64,000 nt of DNA from G963665815 sp942492065 (lineage in GTDB: Bacteria; Cloacimonadota; Cloacimonadia; Cloacimonadales; JAIOQZ01), in assembly GCA_942492065.1 (NCBI GenBank), contig CALODV010000008.1, positions 496,001-560,000 of the forward strand, given 5' to 3'. Positions 61,862 to 64,000 of this stretch are shown one piece after another. The notes below the pieces were generated by a model. That model was not told the DNA's origin. It did no database searches and saw only the letters and a program-made list of their open reading frames with translations. How positions within the stretch are numbered: position 1 is the stretch's first letter; each line of letters opens with the position of its first letter. The translations under genes and the position numbers were made by a program.

Positions 61862-62228
61862 AAAAAGTATATTACTGATTGATGATGATCCAACACTGGT
61901 AGATTTAACAAAAGAGTTACTATCAGTTTTTGGTATTTCTGTCCTTTCGGCAGAAGATATGGAACAGGCAATCAAGGTTTACACAGAAAATCAGGACAAT
62001 ATCTGGCTTATAATATTTGATATGAATCTTGAGTTTAACACAGGTTTAGAAGTATTTGACGAACTCAAGAAGATCAATAATGATTTTGTCTCTATACTTT
62101 CTTCAGGAATGATTACAGATTCTGATATTGATGAGTACAAAGGTATCGGGTTTAACGAAATCATTCCTAAACCATATTCATTCAAAGATTTACATAAAAT
62201 AATAATGAGCTACAAAGAACAGGCGTAA
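61851..62228 (+). CDS. Single-domain response regulator (CheY-like)
   Basis: The ATG at 61851 (MENKKSILLIDDD) with AGG five bases upstream is chosen. The 125 residues form one receiver domain: acidic pocket LLIDDDPTLVDL, phosphoacceptor Asp in LIIFDMNLEFNTG, conserved Ser in ILSSGM and Lys in IPKPYSF. No output domain. It overlaps the aspartokinase gene by 11 bases, an odd pairing, and is followed by a terminator. The cognate kinase is not in the window. Confidence 0.9.
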   Translation: MENKKSILLIDDDPTLVDLTKELLSVFGISVLSAEDMEQAIKVYTENQDNIWLIIFDMNLEFNTGLEVFDELKKINNDFVSILSSGMITDSDIDEYKGIGFNEIIPKPYSFKDLHKIIMSYKEQA

Positions 62229-62249
62229 AACGCAGAAATATTATAGATG

Positions 62250-62276
62250 CCTGCGCTTTGCAGGCTATTTTTTTTG
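62250..62276 (+). terminator. Terminator after the response regulator
   Basis: A 6-bp stem gcctgc/gcaggc with loop gcttt is followed by TATTTTTTTT; it separates this unit from metG. Confidence 0.85.
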
Positions 62277-62286
62277 AGGATTTAAG

Positions 62287-64000
62287 ATGGAAAAATACTT
62301 AGTAACAAGTGCATTGCCGTATGCTAACGGTAAACTTCATATAGGACACGTTGCAGGGGCTTATCTTCCTGCAGATATTTTTGTAAGATTTCAGAAACTT
62401 ATCGGAAATGATGTAATCTACATCTGCGGTACAGACGAACATGGTGCACCAATCTCCATTAAAGCTGATGCTGAAGGAACTGAACCACAAAAAATAGTTG
62501 ATTTCTATCATGACAGTATCAAGAAGAGTTTTGAGGGACTTAATTTCAGCTTTGATAACTTTTCCGGTACAGCAAGACCACAACATCATAAGCTTGCTCA
62601 GGAGTTCTTTTCAACCTTGTTGGCGAAAGGCTTCATTGATACCGAGGTTATAACTCAGTTTTACTGCGAGCATGATAAACGTTTTCTGGCTGACAGATAT
62701 GTTGAAGGAATTTGTCCTTTCTGTAATGAAGAAGGAGCGCGGGGGGATCAATGTGATCATTGTGGAAAACTGATAGATGCCCTGGAACTGAAAGAACCAA
62801 AATGTAAGCTATGCGGCAATACTCCTGTAATTAAGGAAACAAAGCACTGGTTCCTGGATCTGCCTAAGTTTGAACCACGCTTAAAAGAGTGGCTTGAAAC
62901 AAAGACATACTGGAAAGACAATGTTCATAAATTTATTATGGGTTGGCTTAATGATGGCTTAAGAAAACGAGCTATCACTCGCGATATTAACTGGGGTGTC
63001 CCTTTACCTGTTGAAGATGCTGAAGGCAAAGTTCTTTATGTATGGTTCGATGCTCCTATAGGTTATATATCATCAACAATAGAATGGGCGGAAGCTCAGG
63101 GTAATCCCGAAAAATGGAAAGACTACTGGTTTGACCCCGATACTAAGCTGATACACTTTATTGGTAAAGATAATATTCCGTTTCATACAATAATCTGGCC
63201 TGCAATGGTTATGGAGCAGGATAAAGAATATATACTTCCTCATGATGTTCCGGCAAACGAATATCTTAATCTGGAAGGAAAGCAGTTATCAACAAGCCGT
63301 AACTGGGCTATCTGGGTTGATGAGTTCCTGGAAAACTTTGACGGAGAACTGCTCAGGTATGTTCTTGCAGCCAACGCTCCGGAAACCAAAGATTGTGATT
63401 TCTACTGGAGTGACTTCCAGAATAGAGTTAACACAGACCTTGCAAATGTGCTGGGTAATCTCATTAACAGAGTGCTCGTGTTTGCTAAAAAGTATTTCGA
63501 TTCTGAAATTAAGAAACCTGAAAATCTTGATAGATACCAAGAACTGCTTGAAAAAATTTACACAATGACTGATGAGGTTAAAGACTGTTTTACTAACTAC
63601 AGAGTGAGAAAAGCTGTAAATACGATCATGGATATTGCCAGACTTGGGAACAAATTCTTTGACGAACAACAACCATGGAAAAAGGTTAAGGAATCCAAAG
63701 AAGAAACAAATGATATCCTTTATATATGTTCAGAGATTCTGAGATCAGTTTCCATTGTATTCTCTCCTGTGCTACCGGCTAAGATGAAAGCCCTCAGAGA
63801 TATGCTGGGACTTAGTAATGACTTTTTCTGGAGTGATTTATCAAACTCACCTGATGGATATTCATTCACAGTTCAACAACCTCTTTTCCCTAAGATTACC
63901 GATGAAGAGATTCAAAAGCAGGTAGAAATTCTTGAGGCAAAATCAAAAGCAGCAGAGCCTGCTCCTGAGATTGAGATCAAACCGGAAATAGAGTTCGAAG
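62287..64000 (+). CDS. metG: Methionyl-tRNA synthetase (3' end outside window)
   Basis: An ATG with GAGG ten bases upstream opens a frame that continues off the right edge (571 codons visible). The HIGH motif is in KLHIGHVAGA, two CxxC zinc knuckles are in CPFCNEEG...CDHCGK and CKLCGN, and the catalytic loop is EGKQLSTSRN (K-x-STS form, as in archaeal, Bacteroidota and other MetRS). The anticodon-binding helical domain follows. The visible end (ESKAAEPAPEIEIKPEIEFE region) begins the linker to a C-terminal tRNA-binding EMAP/Trbp111-like domain, which lies outside. Confidence 0.96.
   Translation, partial: MEKYLVTSALPYANGKLHIGHVAGAYLPADIFVRFQKLIGNDVIYICGTDEHGAPISIKADAEGTEPQKIVDFYHDSIKKSFEGLNFSFDNFSGTARPQHHKLAQEFFSTLLAKGFIDTEVITQFYCEHDKRFLADRYVEGICPFCNEEGARGDQCDHCGKLIDALELKEPKCKLCGNTPVIKETKHWFLDLPKFEPRLKEWLETKTYWKDNVHKFIMGWLNDGLRKRAITRDINWGVPLPVEDAEGKVLYVWFDAPIGYISSTIEWAEAQGNPEKWKDYWFDPDTKLIHFIGKDNIPFHTIIWPAMVMEQDKEYILPHDVPANEYLNLEGKQLSTSRNWAIWVDEFLENFDGELLRYVLAANAPETKDCDFYWSDFQNRVNTDLANVLGNLINRVLVFAKKYFDSEIKKPENLDRYQELLEKIYTMTDEVKDCFTNYRVRKAVNTIMDIARLGNKFFDEQQPWKKVKESKEETNDILYICSEILRSVSIVFSPVLPAKMKALRDMLGLSNDFFWSDLSNSPDGYSFTVQQPLFPKITDEEIQKQVEILEAKSKAAEPAPEIEIKPEIEFE

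Overview
The window is AT-rich DNA from a Gram-negative bacterium with an outer membrane, most likely an uncultivated lineage of the Fibrobacterota-Chlorobiota-Bacteroidota (FCB) side of the tree, such as a Cloacimonadota/Delongbacteria-like lineage. The evidence is two secreted proteins with FlgD-like C-terminal sorting tails (NPFNPET motif), lipoproteins with lipoboxes, predicted outer-membrane beta-barrel and periplasmic proteins, and a MetRS with a K-x-STS loop. The phylum is an inference. Coding density is high, genes sit in short operons, and no tRNA, rRNA, CRISPR array, transposase or phage gene was seen.

Layout. 1-1.8 kb: 3' end of a secreted VIT/VWA protein. 1.9-11.7 kb: a minus-strand run of seven tightly packed genes: apbE, folE2, M16 peptidase, HgdC-like activator, TPR protein, Cys/Met PLP enzyme, TlpA-like thioredoxin. 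11.9-14.2 kb: a secreted unknown, then a QmcA-NfeD membrane pair. 14.4-17.7 kb: an AsmA-like coiled-coil protein whose 3' end plus terminator is repeated four times in tandem with a period of about 188 bp, followed by about 0.8 kb of palindrome-rich non-coding DNA. 17.7-21.7 kb: a lipoprotein, an EamA transporter, a phosphopantetheinyl transferase and a RimK-like ATP-grasp ligase. 22.4-29.5 kb: a periplasmic binding protein, then a glycan cluster of alpha-L-fucosidase, beta-galactosidase and a second alpha-L-fucosidase with a discoidin-like tail. 29.8-34.3 kb: a partner-switching signalling operon (NMT1-like binding protein, Cache-HAMP-PP2C phosphatase, RsbW-like kinase, RsbV-like STAS protein, unknown anchored protein). 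34.4-38.4 kb: a metallopeptidase/propeller/barrel protein and a PrsW protease. 38.4-41.0 kb: a polar amino-acid ABC transporter whose ATPase carries an extra C-terminal domain. 41.3-44.1 kb: two glycosyltransferases and an APH-type kinase. 44.2-54.5 kb: peroxiredoxin, FG-GAP surface protein, NUDIX, parvulin, a decayed gene, alpha/beta hydrolase, propeller lipoprotein, P-loop kinase and a binding protein. 55-59.1 kb: MalQ and a secreted GH13 amylase, convergent and overlapping. 59.4-64 kb: a degenerate GGDEF protein, aspartokinase, a single-domain response regulator, and metG running off the right edge.

Together the genes suggest a heterotroph that degrades fucosylated galactosides and starch-like glucans, takes up amino acids, and senses external ligands through periplasmic binding proteins wired to partner-switching and c-di-GMP-type signalling. 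Part 2 highlights the tandem gene-tail/terminator array with its compensatory stem change, the degenerate GGDEF receptor candidate, the NMT1-RsbU-W-V module, the ABC ATPase with a GHKL-like tail, and a recently decayed secreted-protein gene.
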